A stretch of 7,784 nt of DNA from an uncultured Bacteroidales bacterium (GTDB lineage: Bacteria > Bacteroidota > Bacteroidia > Bacteroidales > Paludibacteraceae), in NCBI GenBank assembly GCA_937911235.1, contig CALDPN010000069.1, positions 1 to 7,784 of the forward strand, written 5' to 3'. Every line of letters starts with the position of its first letter. Position 1 is the first letter of the stretch. The notes under the pieces were generated by a model that was not told the DNA's origin, did no database searches, and saw nothing but the letters and a program-made list of their open reading frames with translations. Positions 1-6,104 of the stretch are shown piece by piece. The position numbers and the translations under genes were made by a program.

Positions 1-35
1 TTAAAAATTAGTTTCGTAGTAAAAAGTTCTGTCTG

Positions 36-43
36 CAAAGATA
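36..43 (-). promoter_or_regulatory. Possible -7 box (TATCTTTG) for a gene beyond the left edge
   Basis: Read on the minus strand, the 83 bases after the Ca2+-ATPase stop contain TATCTTTG followed by CA, the same octamer and following bases as in the promoter of the Ca2+-ATPase gene itself. This fits the Bacteroidota -7 consensus TAnnTTTG. No TTTG or TTG is found 19-21 bases upstream, so the -33 half is missing or weak. It may drive the next minus-strand gene, which is outside the window. I see no convincing terminator hairpin and no gene in 1-83. Confidence 0.35.
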
Positions 44-49
44 ATAAAA

Positions 50-70
50 AGTTAGCAATTAGGAGTTATT
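50..70 (+). repeat. Degenerate heptamer repeat, AGTTAGG-like (3 units)
   Basis: Three adjacent heptamers read AGTTAGC, AATTAGG and AGTTATT on the plus strand. The same unit, in the opposite orientation, occurs three times at 2715-2735 and once in this orientation at 2698-2704. They lie just outside both ends of the Ca2+-ATPase gene. I recall similar short intergenic repeats in Bacteroidota genomes, but this is not tested here. Confidence 0.4.
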
Positions 71-83
71 TACCTATAAATTT

Positions 84-2660
84 TTATTTTCTTTTGCCTA
101 TAAGTTGGAAATATAGTTCTCTTACCCAGCAAACTGGTGATGTAACAAGGATAATAGTTAGCCATGTATTCAGAGAAAGTGGTTCTGTGCTAAATACTTC
201 GCCACCTACTTGCACTATAATAATGGTAACTACTAAAATAAAGACTAGAATACCTATAAACTTAGAATTTTTTAGCAATCCGTCAAATATTGATTTATTT
301 TTGCCTACAACACGTGCATTGAACATATTCCACCAGTTTATGCACATGTATGTGGCAAAGAATATGGTAAGATTCATGTTTTCAAAGAAGTTTACAAGGC
401 TATTTAACTCGTATTTTCTTAATAGTTCTGTGTTTTCCATTCCGAAAAGAATGATAAGGCAAAGTGCCCAAATGAATCCTCCAAAACCAAAGATTGCTTT
501 GCCTAATGACTTGTTTATGATAAATTCTTTTTTGTCTCTTGGTTTGTCTAAAAGAACTTTTTCATCTGCAGGTTCTGATGCAAGGGCTATGGCTGCAAGT
601 GAGTCCATTACAAGGTTTATCCAAAGGAATTGTGTTACTGTAAATGGCATTGTAACACCAACAAGTGGACTAAATACAGCAATAAGACATGCTGAAATGT
701 TGATAGAAAGTTGCAGATATAGGAAGTTTTGAATGTTTTTGTATAGTGAACGTCCCCATTTAACGCCTGTTACGATAGATGGGAATGCGTCGTCTAGAAG
801 AACGATGTCTGCAGCTTCTTTTGCAACTGATGTGCCTGTACCCATAGCGATGCCTACGTCTGCGTGATTTAAGCTAGGAGAGTCGTTTACACCATCGCCT
901 GTCATGGCACAAACGTAGTTTTTAGATTGCATCCATTGCAAAATGTCGAGTTTGTTGCTAGGTGTGCAACGAGTGATAACATTTGGATATGCACGACCAT
1001 TTTGTGGTTTTTTGATAGCTTCTGTGAAGTCTTTTGCTTCTATTGCCCAGATATTTGTAAAGCCAGCTTGACGTGCAATCTCACTACCTGTTTTAATATT
1101 GTCGCCTGTCATCATTACTACGTCGATGCCTGCTGTATAGCATTTTTCAATGGCGATAGGCACGTCTGGACGCACAGGGTCTTCGATAAACCAAGTGCCT
1201 ATGTATGTGCAGTTTGCAAGAGATTTGCCTGCTTCAAGTTCTTCTTTAATTTTGTTGAAATCGGTAGAGTTGATTACTGCTGCAGATATGGCACGACGTC
1301 CACGTTCTTGTTGGGTAGCCACTTCGGCAAGGTATTCGTTTACTCCTATTATTTTAGAAATCACTTCTGGAGCACCCTTTATTACCATTATTTCTTTTCC
1401 TGTTTTCTCGCTTTTTGCATGGGTCAACATATATTTCCATGCGCTTGAAAATGGAATGCGATTTAGAATATTGTATTCGCTACGGATGTCTGTAGTACCT
1501 TGTAAACCAATAGATTTTAAGATAGCAGACTCGGTAGGGTTGCCTAAAACAAGATTTTCGTTTGAGAAGTTTGCAGTAGAGTTTATTGCACCTATTATAT
1601 TAAATAGGTCTTCGTCTTCTTTTTTAACGCTTTTTTCTACCACAGTCATGCAGTTTTGGGTAAGAGTACCTGTTTTGTCGGTGAAAATTACGTTTACAGC
1701 GCCAATGGTTTCGCAAGCGTGCATTTTCTTCACTAGGTTGTTTTCTTTTGCCATAGTTTTCATAGAAAATGCAAGTGCCATGGTTACTGAAAGTGGTAAA
1801 CCCTCTGGTACTGCGACAATTACAATTACTACAGCGCCCATTAGGAATTCGATTTCTGTGAGAAGAAGTTCAAGATTCCATGCAAATTCTGCTCCTCTTA
1901 ACCAATGAAGAACGTTGAACATCACAAACATAAGGCCTGCTACAAAGAAAGCTATATTGCTTATCTTAGATGCTAGTTCATCTAGCTTTTCTTCTAGTGG
2001 GGTTTTGTTGCCTGTTTCTACAGAGGCAAGGCGTGTAGTTTTACCAATTTCTGTTTCGTCGCCAACTTTTACTACAATGCCTTCGCCCATGCCTTGTTCT
2101 ATGGTGGTGCCACGAAGAAGTAGGTTTGGAGCGAATCCTGAACCTGTGTATGGACTGTCAAGTGGGTATTTTGAAACTCCAACAGATTCGCCAGTCATAG
2201 CTGCTTCTTGTACCTTCATGTCGGTGGCTTCGTAAAGTTCAATATCTGCAGGGATTTCGTCGCCAGCAGAAAGTATAACTACGTCTCCCACAACAAGTTG
2301 GTCTTTGGTAATTTCTATTACATTGCCATCGCGACGCACTTTTACCATTTCGTAGTCTTTGTCGCTTTTCATAGCGTCAAATTTCTTTTTGGCGCTGTAT
2401 TCTTGCCAAAAACCTACGCCAGTGGCAATTAAAATGGCTACGATGATACCAATAGACTCGGTGAAGTTGCCTTCCATAATGCCAAAACCAAGTGAAATGG
2501 CTGTGGCAACAAGTAGGATAATTATGATAGGGTCTTTAAATTTTTCTAGGTAAAGTTGCCACCATGGAGTTTCTTTTGGTGGAGTAAGAAGGTTTACGCC
2601 GTGCTCTTCACGACTTTTTAATACTTCTGCTTCGGTTAAACCTTTGTTTTTTTGTATCAT
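84..2660 (-). CDS. Calcium-translocating P-type ATPase, PMCA type (858 aa, complete)
   Basis: A P2-type ATPase that exports Ca2+ across the inner membrane at the cost of ATP. Seen in the protein: N-terminal cation-ATPase domain (about 7-40), actuator loop TGES (156-159), M4 motif PEGLP (285-289), phosphorylation motif DKTGTLT (328-334, D328), nucleotide-domain KGAPE (428-432), TGD (518-520) and the hinge TGDGVNDSP (587-595). About ten membrane segments fit: M1 44-61, M2 67-86, M3 233-252, M4 271-298, and six after residue 645. E286 in M4 with N682 and D686 in M6 form the single Ca2+ site known for PMCA/LMCA pumps, which argues against Na+/K+ or Mg2+ specificity. Length is normal for a bacterial member, and there is no C-terminal calmodulin-binding tail. 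The ATG at 2660 is preferred because a TAnnTTTG box lies about 25 bases upstream and the N-terminus aligns with the family. The gene sits immediately after the feo terminator on the same strand and appears to have its own promoter. Confidence 0.95.
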   Translation of the reverse strand: MIQKNKGLTEAEVLKSREEHGVNLLTPPKETPWWQLYLEKFKDPIIIILLVATAISLGFGIMEGNFTESIGIIVAILIATGVGFWQEYSAKKKFDAMKSDKDYEMVKVRRDGNVIEITKDQLVVGDVVILSAGDEIPADIELYEATDMKVQEAAMTGESVGVSKYPLDSPYTGSGFAPNLLLRGTTIEQGMGEGIVVKVGDETEIGKTTRLASVETGNKTPLEEKLDELASKISNIAFFVAGLMFVMFNVLHWLRGAEFAWNLELLLTEIEFLMGAVVIVIVAVPEGLPLSVTMALAFSMKTMAKENNLVKKMHACETIGAVNVIFTDKTGTLTQNCMTVVEKSVKKEDEDLFNIIGAINSTANFSNENLVLGNPTESAILKSIGLQGTTDIRSEYNILNRIPFSSAWKYMLTHAKSEKTGKEIMVIKGAPEVISKIIGVNEYLAEVATQQERGRRAISAAVINSTDFNKIKEELEAGKSLANCTYIGTWFIEDPVRPDVPIAIEKCYTAGIDVVMMTGDNIKTGSEIARQAGFTNIWAIEAKDFTEAIKKPQNGRAYPNVITRCTPSNKLDILQWMQSKNYVCAMTGDGVNDSPSLNHADVGIAMGTGTSVAKEAADIVLLDDAFPSIVTGVKWGRSLYKNIQNFLYLQLSINISACLIAVFSPLVGVTMPFTVTQFLWINLVMDSLAAIALASEPADEKVLLDKPRDKKEFIINKSLGKAIFGFGGFIWALCLIILFGMENTELLRKYELNSLVNFFENMNLTIFFATYMCINWWNMFNARVVGKNKSIFDGLLKNSKFIGILVFILVVTIIIVQVGGEVFSTEPLSLNTWLTIILVTSPVCWVRELYFQLIGKRK

Positions 2661-2683
2661 AATTTTTTGTTTTTTGTGGATTG

Positions 2684-2716
2684 CAAAGATACAAAAAAGT
2701 TAGGAGATTTGACAAA
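2684..2716 (-). promoter_or_regulatory. Bacteroidota-type promoter of the Ca2+-ATPase gene
   Basis: Minus-strand TTTG (2716-2713), a 21-base spacer, then TATCTTTG (2691-2684), matching the -33 TTTG / -7 TAnnTTTG pattern of the primary sigma factor of Bacteroidota. The predicted start of transcription is near 2679, giving a leader of about 19 bases before the ATG at 2660. The -33 TTTG forms the first bases of the loop of the feo operon terminator, so the two signals are interleaved. Confidence 0.65.
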
Positions 2717-2725
2717 CTCCTAACT
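2693..2725 (-). terminator. Rho-independent terminator of the feo operon
   Basis: On the minus strand AGTTAGGAG (2725-2717) pairs perfectly with CTCCTAACT (2706-2698), a 9-bp stem with a 10-base loop, followed directly by a T run (2697-2693). The 5' arm overlaps the stop codon of the small Cys-rich protein (TAG at 2722-2720). No T run follows the hairpin in the plus direction, so it works only for the minus-strand operon. Confidence 0.8.
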
Positions 2726-2735
2726 TCTAACTCTT
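2715..2735 (-). repeat. Three tandem heptamers (AACTCCT/AACTTCT/AACTCTT on plus)
   Basis: Plus-strand units AACTCCT, AACTTCT and AACTCTT follow one another without gaps. They encode the last residues and stop of the FeoB-associated protein and supply the 5' arm of the terminator. The opposite arm contains the inverse unit AGTTAGG (2698-2704). It is therefore likely that an inverted pair of repeat units has become the terminator. Confidence 0.45.
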
Positions 2736-2863
2736 CGTAGCGGGCAATCTTTGGTGCAACATGAGCACTTGTTTTTGCCTTTTATACTATTAATAATATA
2801 CCTTACAAAGAAAAATACTGTAATAAAAAGTATTATTCCTAGTGCTATCCATTGAAAAATCAT
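2720..2863 (-). CDS. FeoB-associated Cys-rich membrane protein (47 aa)
   Basis: A small open reading frame found by hand between feoB and the terminator. The ATG (2863-2861) overlaps the feoB stop as ATGA, the usual sign of translational coupling. An AGGAGG sequence lies nine bases before it inside the feoB 3' end, although it also encodes Gly-Gly of FeoB and may be fortuitous. The product has one hydrophobic segment (about residues 4-25), then a basic stretch (KGKNK) and a Cys cluster C33-S-C35-C36-x3-C40 followed by P-L. One membrane helix plus a cytoplasmic Cys cluster, coded right after feoB, is the known pattern of the FeoB-associated Cys-rich membrane protein family. Members are thought to assist FeoB, but their mechanism is not established. 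The Cys cluster might bind Fe or an Fe-S cluster (inference). Confidence 0.85.
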   Translation of the reverse strand: MIFQWIALGIILFITVFFFVRYIINSIKGKNKCSCCTKDCPLRRVRS

Positions 2864-5238
2864 AAGAATAGTCCTCCTATTTTATACACTGCAAATGCTA
2901 TAATCCATGCCACGCCAGTGGTGTAAAGGGCAGAGAATAATGCCCATTTCCAACTGCCACTTTCAGATTTTATTGCCATAATGGTGGCGATACATGGGAA
3001 GCAAAGCAAGATAAATACTAGGTATGAAAGTACGGTGGCAGGAGTGTAAAGTGGTGTACCATCTGCTCTTACTTCACTTTTCATAGCTGCTGCAAGAATG
3101 TTGCTTTCTTCTGTCTCTTCGTCGCTGTCTGTATAAAGTACACTTAATGTGCTTACTACAAGTTCTTTAGCAGGAAGACCTGCGACAATACCGATACCCA
3201 TTTTCCAGTTGTAACCTAGTGGTTCGATTACTGGCTCAATAAATTTGCCAATTCTACCTATGTAGCTTTGTTCTAGTTGTTCAGATGCTGTTACATTTTC
3301 GTCTTTTGCCATAGGGAAATAGCCTAATGCCCAGATGATTACAGATGCAAATAGAATCAGAGTACCCATTTTCTTTAGGTATTGAACAGATTTTTCCCAC
3401 ATGTGGTGAATGGCAGATTTAAGGGTTGGCACGCGATATGGAGGTAGTTCCATAACGAATGGTGTTTCGTCGCCCTTAATCATAAAGCGTTTGAATATTC
3501 TGGCAGAAATCACGGCTACAAGTATGCCTAACACGTATAACAGAAGCATTACGCTAGAGGCGTGCTGAGGGAAGAATATTTTTGAGAAAAGTACATAAAC
3601 TGGGAGTCTGGCGGTGCAAGACATAAACGGAATTACTAGCATAGTAATAAGTCTGCTGTGCTTGGTTTCAAGGGTTCTTGTGGCCATAATGGCAGGAACG
3701 TTGCAACCAAATCCCATTAGCATTGGCACGAAAGATTTTCCGTGAAGTCCCATTTTATGCATAATTTTATCCATAATGAAGGCGGCGCGAGATAGGTAGC
3801 CAGAGTCTTCCATTAGTGAGATAAAGAAGTATAAAATAAGGATGTTTGGTAGGAAAACTAGTACTCCGCCCACACCGCTAATGATACCGTCTAGAAGTAG
3901 GTCGGTTAATGGACCTGCTGGCAATACGCCTGCTAAGTATTCGTTGAGCATACCTACGCCTGCGTCTAACCAATCTTGTGGATATGCGCCAAGCACAAAT
4001 GTGCATTCAAACATTAGCCACATAAATAGGATGAAGATAGGGTAACCAAGGAATTTGTTGGTTACAATAGGGTCTAAAATATTGGTTAGTCCTGTGTTTT
4101 TTCTTTTTGGCTCGGTGTAAGTTTCGTTTAACGCTCCGCTAATGAAACCATATTTTGCATTGATGATGGCAGACTCGCAGTCTTCGTCTAGTTCTGCTTC
4201 AATGTGAGGAACAGTTTTTTCCTTGTATGCTAAAATTTCGTCTGCGTTGCTAAGTGTTTTTACAAAATCTTCTGCGCCTTTGTCGTTTTCAAGTAGTTTT
4301 ACGGCAAAGAAACGGCTAGAGAAGTGGTTTTGGTAGTTGTCAGACTTCTTTATTAGCTTATTTATGTGATTTATAGCTATTTGAAGGTCGCCACCGTGGT
4401 TGATGTGAATGTGTTTTGTGGTAGCGTTTTTGCCTTCGTATGTGCTAATAACTGCGTCGAAAAGTTCGGGAATGCCACTATTTTCTGTAAATCCATCTTT
4501 TGCCTGAGTAGGAATGATGGAAATTCCAAGCATATTTGAAAGTTCTTTATAGTTTAGTTTTGCGCCGCTGTTTTCTAGTTCGTCGTACATATTTAGTGCA
4601 ATAACCATAGGAATGTCCATATCTATGAGTTGGGTGGTAAGATATAGATTTCTTTCTAGGTTTGAGGCAGAAACCACATTGATAATAAGGTCTGGGTCTT
4701 GCTCCATAATATGCTTACGCACAAATACTTCCTCTGGAGAATATGCGGTAAGTGAGTATGTGCCAGGAAGGTCGAAAATGTTTAGGTGATAACCTTTGTA
4801 GTCGATATTTCCTTCTTTTGCATCTACGGTTACGCCAGTGTAGTTGCCCACGTGCTCGTGTTTGCCAGAGGCAATATTGAAAAGAGAGGTCTTACCTGCG
4901 TTTGGGTTACCTACTAAGGCAATGTTGATAGTGTTACCTTTCTTTTTAGCAATAGAGATAGGGTCGTATTCGATAGTGCCATAATTGTCTGATTTTATGG
5001 CAGTTTCTTTTTCGTTTATGCTTACTACTTCTATAAATTCGGCTTCGTTTCTTCTAAGTGAAACCTCGTAGTCCATAATTTTGTATTTAATAGGGTCTTT
5101 GAGCGGAGCGCCGATAAGAACTTCCACTTTTTGTCCTCTAACGAATCCCATTTCGATGATTCGTCTTCTAAATTTTCCAGTGCCGTGTACTTTTGCAATG
5201 ATGGCACTGTCGCCCATTTTTATTTCTGATAATTTCAT
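2860..5238 (-). CDS. feoB: Ferrous iron transporter FeoAB (FeoA-FeoB fusion, 792 aa)
   Basis: Imports Fe(II) across the inner membrane, the main iron route in anaerobic or reducing conditions. Residues 1-72 are a FeoA (SH3-like) domain, joined by a linker of about 30 residues to FeoB. The cytoplasmic G domain shows G1 GNPNAGKTS (110-118), G2 threonine in GNYTGVTV (T137), G3 DLPG (156-159) and G4 NMYD (216-219), followed by a helical GDI-like region up to about 385. The membrane part (about 395-792) has the two Gate motifs: GFGCNVPAIMATR (509-521) with conserved Cys, and SCTARLPVY (540-548), plus EDSGYLSRAAF (477-487), GLPAKEL (687-693) and CFPCIAT (746-752). All motifs are intact. FeoA-FeoB fusion is typical of Bacteroidales. 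The ATG at 5238 begins the FeoA domain (MKLSEIKMG), 18 bases after the upstream gene's stop, so the two are co-transcribed. The gene ends in ATGA overlap with the FeoB-associated protein. Confidence 0.97.
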   Translation of the reverse strand: MKLSEIKMGDSAIIAKVHGTGKFRRRIIEMGFVRGQKVEVLIGAPLKDPIKYKIMDYEVSLRRNEAEFIEVVSINEKETAIKSDNYGTIEYDPISIAKKKGNTINIALVGNPNAGKTSLFNIASGKHEHVGNYTGVTVDAKEGNIDYKGYHLNIFDLPGTYSLTAYSPEEVFVRKHIMEQDPDLIINVVSASNLERNLYLTTQLIDMDIPMVIALNMYDELENSGAKLNYKELSNMLGISIIPTQAKDGFTENSGIPELFDAVISTYEGKNATTKHIHINHGGDLQIAINHINKLIKKSDNYQNHFSSRFFAVKLLENDKGAEDFVKTLSNADEILAYKEKTVPHIEAELDEDCESAIINAKYGFISGALNETYTEPKRKNTGLTNILDPIVTNKFLGYPIFILFMWLMFECTFVLGAYPQDWLDAGVGMLNEYLAGVLPAGPLTDLLLDGIISGVGGVLVFLPNILILYFFISLMEDSGYLSRAAFIMDKIMHKMGLHGKSFVPMLMGFGCNVPAIMATRTLETKHSRLITMLVIPFMSCTARLPVYVLFSKIFFPQHASSVMLLLYVLGILVAVISARIFKRFMIKGDETPFVMELPPYRVPTLKSAIHHMWEKSVQYLKKMGTLILFASVIIWALGYFPMAKDENVTASEQLEQSYIGRIGKFIEPVIEPLGYNWKMGIGIVAGLPAKELVVSTLSVLYTDSDEETEESNILAAAMKSEVRADGTPLYTPATVLSYLVFILLCFPCIATIMAIKSESGSWKWALFSALYTTGVAWIIAFAVYKIGGLFL

Positions 5239-5256
5239 TGTTATCTGTTTTTATAG

Positions 5257-5964
5257 TTAAAAACTAGCGGTGTAACCTATACCTATTAAATGTGAATATG
5301 AATCTACTGTGTGAGAAAATTCATAATATATGCCTAATGTGTTTATCTCGTCGATGCTCCAATCTAGTCCTGCTCTGTAACAAATTTCGTCGTACCAAGG
5401 GGATGGTGTGTTTTGAGCGGGCACTTCGACAGGCTCAGTGACCGCGACAGGCTCAGCGACCGGACGCTGTAGTGGGTTTGTCATTTCTGCGTAAATATAG
5501 GCAGAAAGTGGTGCCACAGGAATGGTGTATGCGAGTTCCAATTTAGATACTAGTTGCCAACTGTAAGACTTGTCTGCTGTGGCGTATGTCATTTGCGCTG
5601 TTTCTTGCAGAGAAAGTGCAAAATCACCAAGTTCCACTTGTGGTATAGCAGAAAGTTTTGCACAGTGCTCCATTACTTCAGCGTTTGAATAAAGGAATTC
5701 GTATCCTGCTTCTAGTGCAATATTTGGATGTGGTGTGTAGGTGGCTGCAAATACTGTTTTGCAGGCATCAAACAAACCATTTTCTGGAGCTAGAAAGTTT
5801 GCAAATGAAATTTCTTCGCCTAGTGATAGTGTAACTTCGTCTATAGGAGAATATTCTGCATAAACATCTATCTGTCCACCAAGATTTGTCTCTTTTTCCC
5901 CACTTGCAAAGATAGATAAAATAGGAATAGTAATAAGTGTTAGTGTAAAGAATATTTTTCTCAT
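5257..5964 (-). CDS. Predicted exported outer-membrane beta-barrel protein, first gene of feo operon (235 aa)
   Basis: Residues 1-20 are a clear signal peptide (MRK, hydrophobic core FFTLTLITIPILSI, likely cut after FA at 20). No lipobox Cys is present. The mature part is rich in alternating amphipathic strands with aromatic residues (for example 139-161 and 209-235), and the chain ends in Phe preceded by IGIGYTAS, a typical outer-membrane sorting end. Size and pattern resemble the DUF2490-type barrel proteins of Bacteroidota, but I cannot confirm family membership from sequence alone. An in-frame Pro/Val/Glu repeat (about 168-183) lies in what would be a loop between strands. The gene is separated from feoAB by only 18 bases and has the operon's promoter directly in front, so a role in outer-membrane passage of iron, or in the same stress response, is inferred and not shown. 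The ATG at 5964 is chosen because it opens the signal peptide. Confidence 0.7.
   Translation of the reverse strand: MRKIFFTLTLITIPILSIFASGEKETNLGGQIDVYAEYSPIDEVTLSLGEEISFANFLAPENGLFDACKTVFAATYTPHPNIALEAGYEFLYSNAEVMEHCAKLSAIPQVELGDFALSLQETAQMTYATADKSYSWQLVSKLELAYTIPVAPLSAYIYAEMTNPLQRPVAEPVAVTEPVEVPAQNTPSPWYDEICYRAGLDWSIDEINTLGIYYEFSHTVDSYSHLIGIGYTASF
5425..5460 (-). repeat. Two tandem 18-bp units with GACAGGCTCAG core, in frame within a gene
   Basis: Units at 5425-5442 and 5443-5460 match at 15 of 18 positions and share GACAGGCTCAG on the plus strand (CTGAGCCTGTC on the coding strand). Being a multiple of three, they encode two six-residue repeats around EPV (VAEPVA, VTEPVE). The stretch is clearly more GC-rich than its surroundings. 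I recall short repeats with a CTTCGACAGGCTCAG core scattered in many unrelated bacterial genomes, which would make this an invading repeat rather than native sequence (recollection, not checked). Confidence 0.6.
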
Positions 5965-6014
5965 TAATGTTAAGGTTTAATTTGTACTGATTTTGCATTT
6001 TTTGTTTTGCACTG

Positions 6015-6046
6015 CAAAGGTACTTTAAACCCTACCTATGAGTCAA
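6015..6046 (-). promoter_or_regulatory. Promoter of the OMP-feoAB operon
   Basis: Minus-strand TTG (6046-6044), 21-base spacer, then TACCTTTG (6022-6015), a match to TAnnTTTG. Spacing is the same as in the Ca2+-ATPase promoter. Transcription would start near 6010, leaving a leader of about 45 bases before the ATG at 5964. The -33 region overlaps the inner, degraded copy of the putative operator. Confidence 0.65.
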
Positions 6047-6064
6047 TCCCAATTTTTTAGGTTT
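6045..6064. promoter_or_regulatory. Degraded second copy of the operator-like palindrome
   Basis: This 20-base stretch (ATCCC...TTTTTT..GG) matches the perfect palindrome at 6068-6087 at 14 of 20 positions. Centres are 23 bp apart, close to two DNA turns, so two dimers could bind the same face. Its centre lies near -44 relative to the predicted transcription start, where an activator or repressor would contact RNA polymerase. Confidence 0.4.
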
Positions 6065-6067
6065 TTG

Positions 6068-6087
6068 TATCCCTATTTTTAGGGATA
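6068..6087. promoter_or_regulatory. Perfect 20-bp palindrome TATCCCTA-N4-TAGGGATA, putative operator
   Basis: The arms TATCCCTA (6068-6075) and TAGGGATA (6080-6087) are exact inverse complements around TTTT. The site lies between the regulator's stop and the feo operon promoter, centred about 67 bases upstream of the predicted start. No T run follows on the minus strand, so it does not look like the regulator's terminator. Its length suits a LuxR/NarL-type dimer, and the arms faintly resemble the NarL heptamer (TACYYMT). The obvious candidate ligand is the adjacent hemerythrin-LuxR protein (inference). Confidence 0.6.
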
Positions 6088-6104
6088 TATATAATGAGGT
6101 GTAG

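Noticed and set aside
1..83. Rho-independent terminator after the Ca2+-ATPase gene
   Set aside because: T runs are present on the minus strand but no stem of useful length could be paired before them.
94..732. 212-codon open frame on the plus strand
   Set aside because: It lies opposite the C-terminal membrane part of the Ca2+-ATPase; its composition is that expected of a reverse-complement shadow.
1150..1908. 252-codon open frame on the plus strand
   Set aside because: It is antisense to the Ca2+-ATPase, whose frame carries every family motif. The antisense product has no recognisable domain and no promoter or start context.
5768..5998. 76-codon minus-strand frame starting upstream of the OMP gene
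   Set aside because: It overlaps the signal-peptide coding region in another frame, and its product is an unstructured-looking run of Tyr, Trp and Arg with no domain. The 5964 start gives a proper signal peptide.
6068..6087. Palindrome read as terminator of the regulator gene
   Set aside because: No T run follows the stem on the minus strand, and the stem is A/T-rich with only three G-C pairs. An operator is the better reading.
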